Shown here: positions 1 to 5,193 of the stretch, piece by piece
How positions within the stretch are numbered: the first letter of the stretch is position 1
Layout: each line of letters starts with the position of its first letter
Assembly (NCBI GenBank): GCA_036501345.1
Contig: DASYAN010000046.1
Coordinates: 1-6,267, forward strand
Length of the DNA stretch: 6,267 nt
Reading direction: 5' to 3'
Source: DASYAN01 sp036501345
GTDB lineage: Bacteria > Chloroflexota > Ktedonobacteria > Ktedonobacterales > Ktedonobacteraceae
Translations under genes and position numbers: made by a program
The notes under the pieces: generated by a model
Told to the model about the DNA's origin: nothing
Database searches by the model: none
What the model saw: the letters and a program-made list of their open reading frames with translations, nothing else

Positions 1-142
1 AATTGCTCGATTCCGTCGAATGTGCTAAGATCCATTTACGTCATTTCTCGCTTTCTAGTTGTTTTTAGAACTTCACTATTCTAGCAAGAAATGGCTTTTT
101 TCTCCCTCTATCAGGACTTTCGGGTAAACCGAAAAGCCCTGA
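1..142 (+). mobile_element. Possible 3' end of an insertion element abutting the broken LuxR gene
   Basis: This stretch has no recognisable gene of its own. In the third frame it is open from the window edge to a TAG at 66-68. That would encode about 21 residues ending in HFSLSSCF, which could be the C-terminus of a transposase entering from the left, but I cannot assign a family. A 32-bp imperfect hairpin (111-142) follows, and LuxR-like coding similarity starts immediately after it at about 143. A short ORF tail, then a terminal inverted repeat, then an interrupted gene, is the layout expected at an insertion-sequence end. This is inference; the other end lies outside the window, and no target duplication can be checked. 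Confidence 0.35.
111..142. repeat. Imperfect inverted repeat (hairpin) at the LuxR truncation point
   Basis: The left arm TCAGGACTTTCGG and the right arm CCGAAAAGCCCTGA pair over 12 base pairs with one A·C mismatch and one bulged A, around a GTAAA loop. No run of T follows on either strand close to the stem, so it is not a textbook terminator. Its position exactly where LuxR similarity begins favours a transposon-end palindrome. Confidence 0.6.
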
Positions 143-625
143 CACATCATTGAGATGCGCCTCTTACAAGCACTCGCCCATCAGATGCGTCAGGAGAAGA
201 CACAAGCTCTCTCTACACTCTCAGAGGCTGTCCGTCTCGCCGAGCTAGAAGGGTATATCCGCAGCTTTGTCGATGAAGGGACCCCAATGGCTATTCTGCT
301 CTTTACCTTACGGCAAGAGCAAGGGAAACAGGGACCGACTCCTTATCTCGACACTGTCCTTGCCGCCTTTGAGCAAAAAATCATAGCCCCGAAAGAGCAC
401 ACCCAGGTTCAAGCACTGCCAGAGTCCTTAAGTGAACGAGAACACCAAGTCTTACAGTTGCTGGTCAATGGTGCATCCAACCAGGAGATCGCCCAGACAT
501 TAGTCATCACTATAGATACCGTCAAACGCCATGTCAGCCACATCTTCGCCAAATTGGATGTGCAGAACCGGGTCCAAGCAGTAAGGCGAGCGCAAGAGCT
601 CAGCTTGCTTCATGAGAAATACTGA
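143..625 (+). pseudogene. C-terminal remnant of a large MalT/LuxR-type (LAL) transcriptional regulator
   Basis: From the ATG at 155 the frame encodes 156 residues. Residues 1-75 resemble the end of the helical TPR-like sensor region of LAL regulators (LLQALAHQ ... ALSTLSEAVRLAELEGYIRSFVDEG). Residues about 91-152 are a complete LuxR/GerE helix-turn-helix, with LSEREHQVLQLL, GASNQEIAQTL and TVKRHVSHIFAKLDVQNR. Family members are usually about 850-950 residues, with an N-terminal AAA/NB-ARC ATPase that is absent here. Similarity continues four codons upstream of the ATG (H-I-I-E) and then meets a TGA at 140-142, inside the hairpin. There is no convincing Shine-Dalgarno before the ATG. I therefore read it as the 3' end of a gene cut by an insertion. 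The remaining DNA-binding domain is intact, so a stand-alone HTH protein from 155 cannot be excluded. Confidence 0.8.
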
Positions 626-679
626 TCTCGCCCTCGTCTGATGGCTTTCCTCTAACTTCACGTTCCAATGCATCAAAGT

Positions 680-1381
680 TCAATCTACAGGCTCCGCTTT
701 TACTGCGTCTTGAGATACATAGACATCGTATGTATGCCCATTAGCGGGTACAATCACGGCACTTCCATAATAGCCCTGTGCAAGAGGGACTGGCAAAGTT
801 TTATCTCGTGCAGCCTTAAAAAAGTCATCATCCCCCCCATTGAGGATAACTGGCTTTGAATCCTGCCTTCCATCATTATATTCACCAAATAATCGCGTCA
901 ACTTATACCCTGCATGAAGACCAAGTAAATTCAGCCAGCTGGGGAATTCGATAATACTACCTTGGAGTACCCACTCGTCTCCTCCGGTAATATATGTTTT
1001 GGGATCTGATGCATGTCCATATTGATCATAGAAAGTTACTTCAACTTCCATTTGATGATCTGCATTTTGTATTTGCGTTGCATGTACACGAGCTACTTTG
1101 ATAGTTCCGGTGAGCCCTAGATATGTTTGCATAAGAAATGTTAACCATAAGAGAGATACAGCGACTAATAGTATCACCAATCCTCCAACGCCATGGTGCC
1201 AACGGAAGCACCGTCGACGCCGCATGAGCCGATAAGAGCGGCCCTGCTCATCCTCTAAAATTTCTATCTCTTTAACTCTAATAACCAGACTCATCATAAA
1301 AGAAAGGATCAGACCAACGGCAGCAATCGCCACCAGCAGAAGTACAATCTGTTGCCAACCCCATTGAATTGGAAAAGTCAT
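680..1381 (-). CDS. Two-helix membrane protein with extracytoplasmic C-terminal domain, conserved hypothetical
   Basis: This encodes 233 residues. A first hydrophobic helix lies at about 11-34. A basic cytoplasmic loop containing RRRR (54-57) and a second helix at about 64-88 follow. The remaining 145 residues should therefore face the outside under the positive-inside rule. The soluble part has the block GDEWVLQGSIIEF-PSWLNLLGLHAGYKLTRL (about 134-164), then LNGGDDDFF (180-188) and a C-terminal TYDVYVSQ. I recall such proteins being annotated as uncharacterised, sometimes loosely as 'cation/multidrug efflux pump'. The topology does not support a transporter, so I give no function. The ATG is preceded by GGGGGA with a 6-nt spacer. 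A candidate promoter lies at 1449-1477. The gene converges on the LuxR remnant with 54 bp between stop codons and no clear terminator. Confidence 0.85.
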   Translation of the reverse strand: MTFPIQWGWQQIVLLLVAIAAVGLILSFMMSLVIRVKEIEILEDEQGRSYRLMRRRRCFRWHHGVGGLVILLVAVSLLWLTFLMQTYLGLTGTIKVARVHATQIQNADHQMEVEVTFYDQYGHASDPKTYITGGDEWVLQGSIIEFPSWLNLLGLHAGYKLTRLFGEYNDGRQDSKPVILNGGDDDFFKAARDKTLPVPLAQGYYGSAVIVPANGHTYDVYVSQDAVKAEPVD

Positions 1382-1448
1382 AATGATTCCCCCAGCCTTT
1401 CAATTTATTTCTGCCCACAGAGCGGTCAAATGAGCAACGATCCCCTAT

Positions 1449-1477
1449 ATACTATACGATTGAAAGGTCTCTTTCAA
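1449..1477 (-). promoter_or_regulatory. Candidate sigma-70-like promoter of the 680-1381 gene, with an inverted repeat over the -35
   Basis: On the minus strand, TTGAAA (1477-1472; 5/6 match to TTGACA), a 17-nt spacer and TAGTAT (1454-1449; 4/6 match to TATAAT) lie about 70 nt before the ATG. The -35 is one arm of a perfect 7-bp inverted repeat, TTGAAAG-4 nt-CTTTCAA (1460-1477). A third copy of TTGAAAG lies just before the Shine-Dalgarno. The inverted repeat could be an operator. Experimental support is absent. Confidence 0.45.
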
Positions 1478-1518
1478 CTCATCCTCATATAGCAGACAGG
1501 TATTTGGGGCTGAGGTAG

Positions 1519-1541
1519 GGTTGGGAGAGATAATCCCAACC
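1519..1541. repeat. Perfect 8-bp hairpin downstream of the small exported-protein gene
   Basis: GGTTGGGA (1519-1526) and TCCCAACC (1534-1541) pair perfectly around a 7-nt loop, 40 nt past the stop of the 1582-1989 gene. On the minus strand the sequence after the stem is not T-rich. It could stabilise or end the transcript, but it does not meet the usual rho-independent pattern. Confidence 0.5.
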
Positions 1542-1581
1542 GCAAACTTATCTATCGGCGAAGCTTATTGAAATGGCACAG

Positions 1582-1989
1582 CTAATTGAGTTCTAACTTC
1601 ACTTCCAGCTTCTTGATTACAATAGTCACATTCTTGAGTACAAGCGTTATGCCCTGACCAGCACCATATGTTGACAAAGGCAATTCAATGCTCAAACTAG
1701 ATCCTGCAAGCCCACTGCCCCCACCAGCCATCAGTCCAAGACCTGTAGCTGCAGCGAGACTATTGCCAGCAGATCCGGTCGCCTGACGCAGATTGTTTAC
1801 GTGGGCCGCATGAGCAATGTTACCCTGGTCAACGAATACAAGTGAGGATCCAACCATCAATAGCACGACAATCAGTGCCAAAGACACTCTAATCAGACAT
1901 AGAGCGGCAACCCGAAGCAGCCGCATCCATAGATTTCCTTGACGACTTGCACTTGCCCTATGTTCCATTAACAGTTCCCTTTCCAGCAT
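1582..1989 (-). CDS. Small exported or membrane-anchored glycine-rich hypothetical protein
   Basis: This encodes 135 residues of no family I recognise. A basic N-terminus of about 23 residues (MLERELLMEHRASASRQGNLWMR) precedes a long hydrophobic helix (about 24-53). An A-H-A sequence at 59-61 looks like a signal-peptidase site. The mature part would be about 74 residues. It has a Gly/Ala/Ser-rich stretch (70-100; GLGLMAGGGSGLAGSS) and then an alternating hydrophobic/charged C-terminus (ITLVLKNVTIVIKKLEVKLELN) that looks like beta strands. The first ATG is supported by AAGAGGAG with a 7-nt spacer; a second ATG eight codons in has no such site. A candidate promoter lies at 2061-2089. It may act as a small secreted or surface peptide, which is inference from composition only. 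Confidence 0.75.
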   Translation of the reverse strand: MLERELLMEHRASASRQGNLWMRLLRVAALCLIRVSLALIVVLLMVGSSLVFVDQGNIAHAAHVNNLRQATGSAGNSLAAATGLGLMAGGGSGLAGSSLSIELPLSTYGAGQGITLVLKNVTIVIKKLEVKLELN

Positions 1990-2060
1990 TTTTCAACTCC
2001 TCTTCGATAATTCCTGCAACGCTCATAATCTGAAGAGGCACGTTTGCATCTCAGAAGAAT

Positions 2061-2089
2061 ACTATAACATATTTTTGTTTATATATCTA
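2061..2089 (-). promoter_or_regulatory. Candidate promoter of the 1582-1989 gene
   Basis: On the minus strand, TAGATA (2089-2084; 4/6 match to TTGACA), a 17-nt spacer and TATAGT (2066-2061; 5/6 match to TATAAT) lie about 70 nt upstream of the ATG. The surroundings are very AT-rich, so chance matches are likely. Confidence 0.4.
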
Positions 2090-2275
2090 TATTTTATTTA
2101 TTGATGAAATATTTACAAATACTATTTTTTACGATTTATAAACACTTCGTTATTGATAAGGCCAGCTATTTATGAGATATGTGTCAAAAGCAGAGTTATT
2201 AATGATGTCAAGCCTTTATGAATTATATCCTATTCTTGATCGAAAAATCTTGAAAAATCTATAACAGTACTCAAA

Positions 2276-2292
2276 ATAGAATATTATTCTAT
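2276..2292. repeat. 17-bp perfect dyad, operator-like
   Basis: ATAGAATA-T-TATTCTAT is a perfect 8+1+8 palindrome in the AT-rich intergenic region, about 70 bp upstream of the candidate -35 at 2363. Such dyads commonly bind dimeric regulators. No regulator gene for it can be named from this window. Confidence 0.45.
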
Positions 2293-2362
2293 AATTATTT
2301 TTGTCTACCATATTTTTTACAATAAGCATATATAACTATGCCCAGCTCCTTATTATGTTCAA

Positions 2363-2392
2363 TAGACAGAAAATGCATTTTTATGTTAAAAT
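2363..2392 (+). promoter_or_regulatory. Candidate promoter of the barrel-protein gene, palindrome in its spacer
   Basis: TAGACA (2363-2368; 5/6 match to TTGACA), an 18-nt spacer and TAAAAT (2387-2392; 5/6 match to TATAAT) give a predicted start near 2399 and a leader of about 55 nt. The spacer contains the 12-bp perfect palindrome AAAATGCATTTT (2370-2381), a typical place for a repressor site. Confidence 0.5.
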
Positions 2393-2441
2393 ATCTGCTA
2401 GTAAACCTATTCTTGATTCACTGGTGTAATTGGTTAGTGCT

Positions 2442-2447
2442 AGGGGA
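2442..2447 (+). promoter_or_regulatory. Shine-Dalgarno deciding the ATG start at 2454
   Basis: AGGGGA lies 6 nt before the ATG at 2454. The longer frame beginning at a TTG (2430) would place this site inside the coding sequence and has no comparable site of its own, so the ATG is preferred. Confidence 0.7.
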
Positions 2448-2453
2448 AAACCG

Positions 2454-3608
2454 ATGATATGTCAAGATGTAGCAAAGATTACTGGACAGCATTTATTGTT
2501 TCTCGGTACCAGTAGCGCCTCATGGTCTCTTGCGCAATTCCAGCAAGCCGCACAATTCGCCAAAGCACACGGAACAGACTGTTTACTCCTTAAGACCGCA
2601 GATGGAACTAATTGGTGGTACGGAGGGATTGCTGGTTACAGACAAATAAGAGATGCTATTAAGGCGGAAGGTGTTGGTGTCATACCCTATACCTATTCCT
2701 ACGGCAACAAATTCGGGGCTCTAGATACTGAGATTAACATCCTACTAGAGTTGCTTAATGAGCCCGACAACATCGTAATAGCTGATATGGAGCAAGAATG
2801 GAATGGACAGACAGCCTGGGCTAGCCACTTAGCCTCTCGTATCCAAGGCAAGGGCACATTTCTGGTGAGCACATGGGCCGATCCGAACTTGCAAAACTGG
2901 CAAGGCGTGATCCAAGCTCTCAATCCGTGTGTGAGTTCCTATATGCCTCAGCAGTACAATGACTATCTAGCGTCGTGCTGGGCACAATTTGGACAAGCAG
3001 GCGCGGCATGTCTACAACCAACGATCAATATGACACAAGACTTTGGCTCAAACAATCCTGTGAGCATTGCGAAAGCAGCATATGACCAGGGGCATACAGC
3101 TATCAGTGTTTGGTACTACGAAACTGCTGCAGCGAATCCGTCGTTACTGGATGCGATTTATGCAGCATTCCCAAAAGGAGAACAACCCATGGTAATCGAT
3201 TTAAGTACCCCTAGAGTCAGCAATTACTTCGAAGGATCTAGCAATGTCTGGAAATGTAAACAAACTGGGTTTCTCGTTGGATACGGTATCCTTAACTTTT
3301 ATCAGAAATTTGGAGGAGATGCACTTTGTGGGTTAAGTTGGCTAGGTTTGCCGACAAGTCCTGAAGTTGGGGGGATAAAAGACAAACCAGGTGTAACTTA
3401 TCAAAGATTTGAAAGAGGGGTATTAGTATATGACCCAAACAGGTTAATTGACAATCCACCCGGATCGACGGGGTCGGTCTACCTTGCCCATATCGATTCA
3501 GGGATCGGAGCAGATCCACAAATAGCGGATCTGCAAAACCAAGTTACAATCCTACAACAATCTGCACTAGCTCAAGAACTTCAGCAAGAGCAAAACAAGC
3601 TAGCGTAG
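2454..3608 (+). CDS. Glycoside-hydrolase-like TIM-barrel protein with LGFP-like segment and coiled-coil tail
   Basis: This encodes 384 residues from the ATG. Residues about 13-240 alternate beta and alpha like a glycosidase TIM barrel: DCLLLKTADG (42-51), VGVIPYTYSYG (74-84), NIVIADMEQEW (106-116), GTFLVSTWADP (134-144) and AISVWYYE (216-223). D111 and E113 at a strand end resemble the acidic pair of GH25-like or related barrels, and are the best candidates for catalysis. Residues about 257-332 contain GILNFYQKFGG, LSWLGLPTSPE and YQRFERGVLVYD, an LGFP-like pattern associated with cell-wall proteins. Residues 346-384 form a Gln/Leu-rich coiled coil. A role in glycan or peptidoglycan binding or cleavage is inferred. 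There is no signal peptide, so export would need lysis, a holin or a dedicated machine. The tail motif HIDSGIGADPQIADLQ recurs in the 61-residue protein at 4898. The gene converges on the HNH gene with 20 bp between stops. Confidence 0.75.
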   Translation: MICQDVAKITGQHLLFLGTSSASWSLAQFQQAAQFAKAHGTDCLLLKTADGTNWWYGGIAGYRQIRDAIKAEGVGVIPYTYSYGNKFGALDTEINILLELLNEPDNIVIADMEQEWNGQTAWASHLASRIQGKGTFLVSTWADPNLQNWQGVIQALNPCVSSYMPQQYNDYLASCWAQFGQAGAACLQPTINMTQDFGSNNPVSIAKAAYDQGHTAISVWYYETAAANPSLLDAIYAAFPKGEQPMVIDLSTPRVSNYFEGSSNVWKCKQTGFLVGYGILNFYQKFGGDALCGLSWLGLPTSPEVGGIKDKPGVTYQRFERGVLVYDPNRLIDNPPGSTGSVYLAHIDSGIGADPQIADLQNQVTILQQSALAQELQQEQNKLA

Positions 3609-3628
3609 ATCAAGCAGATTGCCAGCTC

Positions 3629-4744
3629 TTAGAACAGACGCCCTCCTTCTCCAAATTCATGGGGAAGTTTAGCGCCTTTACTTAGATTGCAGGAAGGACA
3701 CGAAAGGACTACATAATTGATATCATGCCTAGGATTATGCTCGGTACGACTTACTGGAATGGTATGCTCAAGATGATAAACGTACTTTCCGTTTTTCTTC
3801 TCAAACTTGGCATGGCCGCAAGCAGCATAGTAGCATCTATACTTTTGCGCTTTGAGCTTGGCTTGGATCTGTGAGAGTGTAAGAGTGCCAGGAACAGCCT
3901 TCTTGCGTGCATTGCGATTGCGAACACGAGCTTTGGTTTCATCGCGATGAGATTGATAGTACAACCTGCCGCGCTCATTCATCCAAGCTTTGTTCTCCAG
4001 ATGGTACCGTTTGCTGCGCTCCCTAATATGCTCTCTTCTTGCTACCTTATAATACTCATAGTACCTTCTGCGCTCTGCTTTATGCGTTTGGTTGTAAATG
4101 GCAGCATATTGGGCACGCTCTTCCATATGCTCATTCTTATACCTAATGCAGCATTCTCTACAGGAAGAATGGAATCCAGACCTCCGTGCCTTGCGTCGAT
4201 TGAAAAATTTGGTAGTAGCGGGTTTCCATTCCAAGCACACGCTGCACTGCCTTTGAGATCCTTGTGATACTTGGCGGCTTTCAGATGCAATTTTCTCTCG
4301 ACATTGATAACACGTCGATTCTCGTTGGCGTTGGGATGTTGCGCCACATTCAAAGAACTCGTGTGTCGCTGGCTTAATTTCTTTGCACACACTACATCGC
4401 TTATAACCATCCAGTGGAAGACTAGACGTTCCACACTTCTCTCTCATATAAGCAGTTTGACATCGTCTACAAGTGGACTGAAAACCGCTAGGGTGGGCAC
4501 TGCGAATAGAGAAGTATTCCGAAGTTGCGGGTTTGATTTCCTTGCATTTAGTGCATCGTCTTTGCCCTTCTGGAAGTATCTCTCGAGGCTTACTAAGTGC
4601 AACACAGCAAGTCTTGCAGCGTGCCGACAATCCATCTTTTTGTTTGTTGTTGGAATAAAAAAACTGTTTCGTGGCAGGAAATTCAGCACCACAACCATTG
4701 CATTGCTTGCCAGGAGGCGTGTCTTGAGGTATAGTGGTATCCAT
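3629..4744 (-). CDS. HNH endonuclease with four N-terminal Cys4 zinc-finger repeats
   Basis: This encodes 371 residues. Four repeats of about 50 residues each carry two CxxC pairs: C15/C18-C43/C46, C64/C67-C92/C95, C117/C120-C145/C148 and C167/C170-C195/C198. Each has a [KE]xxPATxxFF core after the first pair. A very basic, Tyr-rich helical linker (about 205-283) follows. The C-terminal HNH domain has zinc ligands C304, C309, C349 and C352, the catalytic-type motif LEHTIPVSR (H327), N343, and CNLSKG (N353). All residues expected for a working ββα-metal nuclease are present. The fingers and linker probably bind DNA. Similar multi-finger HNH proteins occur in phages and as free-standing mobile nucleases. 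AAAGG precedes the ATG, but 12 nt away; the gap is largely the small inverted repeat GTAAG-TTT-CTTAC. No methylase or immunity partner is adjacent. It lies opposite its neighbours, between two genes sharing a coiled-coil tail. Confidence 0.85.
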   Translation of the reverse strand: MDTTIPQDTPPGKQCNGCGAEFPATKQFFYSNNKQKDGLSARCKTCCVALSKPREILPEGQRRCTKCKEIKPATSEYFSIRSAHPSGFQSTCRRCQTAYMREKCGTSSLPLDGYKRCSVCKEIKPATHEFFECGATSQRQRESTCYQCREKIASESRQVSQGSQRQCSVCLEWKPATTKFFNRRKARRSGFHSSCRECCIRYKNEHMEERAQYAAIYNQTHKAERRRYYEYYKVARREHIRERSKRYHLENKAWMNERGRLYYQSHRDETKARVRNRNARKKAVPGTLTLSQIQAKLKAQKYRCYYAACGHAKFEKKNGKYVYHLEHTIPVSRTEHNPRHDINYVVLSCPSCNLSKGAKLPHEFGEGGRLF

Positions 4745-4757
4745 GTAAGAAACTTAC
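4745..4757. repeat. Small inverted repeat between Shine-Dalgarno and start of the HNH gene
   Basis: GTAAGAAACTTAC reads as a 5-bp stem with a 3-nt loop, directly abutting the HNH start codon. In the transcript it sits between AAAGG and AUG. Folding could shorten the effective spacing or hide the start. The stem is short, so an effect is uncertain. Confidence 0.35.
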
Positions 4758-4844
4758 CTTTCTTTCATCACGCCTCGAGTGCTATCAGTATCGATGGTTA
4801 GAACATCGGTATAGCATTGCGAGGCAAAACCATATTCAAATTTA

Positions 4845-4868
4845 TGGGTTTATTATAGCATAAACCCA
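4845..4868. promoter_or_regulatory. Palindrome overlapping an extended -10 of the HNH gene; candidate operator
   Basis: TGGGTTTAT (4845-4853) and ATAAACCCA (4860-4868) are perfect 9-bp arms around TATAGC. On the minus strand this includes TGC-TATAAT (4860-4852), an ideal extended -10, about 100 nt before the HNH start. A matching -35 is poor, as is common with extended -10 promoters. On the plus strand the palindrome ends 16 nt before the AGGAGG of the 61-residue gene, so a bound protein could control both divergent genes. Confidence 0.55.
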
Positions 4869-4897
4869 CTCTAGAAGGAAGTCTAGGAGGTTTTAAC

Positions 4898-5083
4898 ATG
4901 CACATCGACAGCGGTCTTGGGCAGGATCCACGCATTGCCCAACTTCAAGCCCAAATTGCCCAATTACAACAATCAATACCAGCACCAGCACCGCAAACCT
5001 TGCCACCGTCAACACCAGCACCACAAACCCTACCAACTTCTCAATCCTCACCAACCTTGACCGATCAATCACAATCAACCTAA
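4898..5083 (+). CDS. Small 61-residue protein: duplicated coiled-coil module plus Pro/Gln/Ser/Thr-rich tail
   Basis: Residues 2-26 (HIDSGLGQDPRIAQLQAQ ...) match the C-terminal tail of the barrel protein at 2454-3608 at 17 of 25 positions without gaps. Ten of the 17 identical residues use different synonymous codons, which points to selection on the protein rather than a recent DNA copy. The module contains two heptad-like units, IAQLQAQ and IAQLQQS, as in a short coiled coil. The rest is a disordered-looking tail with PAPQTLP twice. The ATG has an excellent AGGAGG (4885-4890) with a 7-nt spacer, so it is probably a real gene and not a leftover 3' end. It is divergent from the HNH gene. The shared module could let it pair with the barrel protein or dock on a common partner; this is inference. 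Confidence 0.65.
   Translation: MHIDSGLGQDPRIAQLQAQIAQLQQSIPAPAPQTLPPSTPAPQTLPTSQSSPTLTDQSQST
4934..4975 (+). repeat. 21-nt heptad-encoding direct repeat, two copies
   Basis: Two 21-nt units starting ATTGCCCAA at 4934 and 4955 encode IAQLQAQ and IAQLQQS. The period of seven codons matches a coiled-coil heptad and suggests growth of the coiled coil by local duplication. Confidence 0.5.
4984..5043 (+). repeat. 30-nt direct repeat, two copies, in the proline-rich tail
   Basis: Units at 4984-5013 and 5014-5043 both begin ACCAGCACC and encode PAPQTLPPST and PAPQTLPTSQ, read with the in-frame codon offset. They differ at a few bases, mostly synonymous. This is an expandable low-complexity tail. 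Confidence 0.5.
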
Positions 5084-5121
5084 CTTAAATCAACAGATCA
5101 GCTAGACCACTGACTCCTAAC

Positions 5122-5160
5122 AAAAAAGGGGGACAACTTGCTATAGGCAAGCTTGTCCCC
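5122..5160 (-). terminator. Rho-independent terminator of the receiver-like operon
   Basis: On the minus strand GGGGACAA (5160-5153) pairs with TTGTCCCC (5136-5129). An inner 5-bp stem and one bulged base extend it to 13 bp around a 5-nt loop, and T6 (5127-5122) follows just after the stem. It lies 33 nt past the stop at 5194. On the plus strand there is no T tract, so it is clearly oriented for the minus-strand genes. Confidence 0.9.
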
Positions 5161-5193
5161 AATCCTCTGGACCTCACTTTAGAAAATCAAGTC

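Larger units (their letters stand above)
1990..2453. other. 464-bp AT-rich divergent non-coding region
   Basis: No plausible gene is present. The region separates two divergent genes and is far richer in A+T than its flanks. It holds a candidate minus-strand promoter (2061-2089), a 17-bp perfect dyad (2276-2292), a 12-nt direct repeat CCTATTCTTGAT (2229-2240 and 2406-2417), and a candidate plus-strand promoter with a palindrome in its spacer (2363-2392). The second direct-repeat copy falls in the 5' leader of the barrel-protein gene. Confidence 0.7.

Noticed and set aside
668..859. Plus-strand 63-residue frame
   Set aside because: It is antisense to the 3' end of the membrane-protein gene, with no ribosome site or motif.
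2430..2453. TTG start adding eight residues to the barrel protein
   Set aside because: The AGGGGA site lies downstream of the TTG and is well placed for the ATG at 2454.
3947..4801. Plus-strand open frames of 106 and 176 residues opposite the HNH gene
   Set aside because: They lie wholly or mostly antisense to a coding sequence with clear zinc-finger and HNH motifs, and their translations show no domain pattern.
4893..5078. Minus-strand 61-residue frame over the small coiled-coil gene
   Set aside because: The plus-strand frame has a strong AGGAGG and protein-level similarity to the barrel-protein tail; the minus frame is a by-product of the repetitive, T/C-biased codons.
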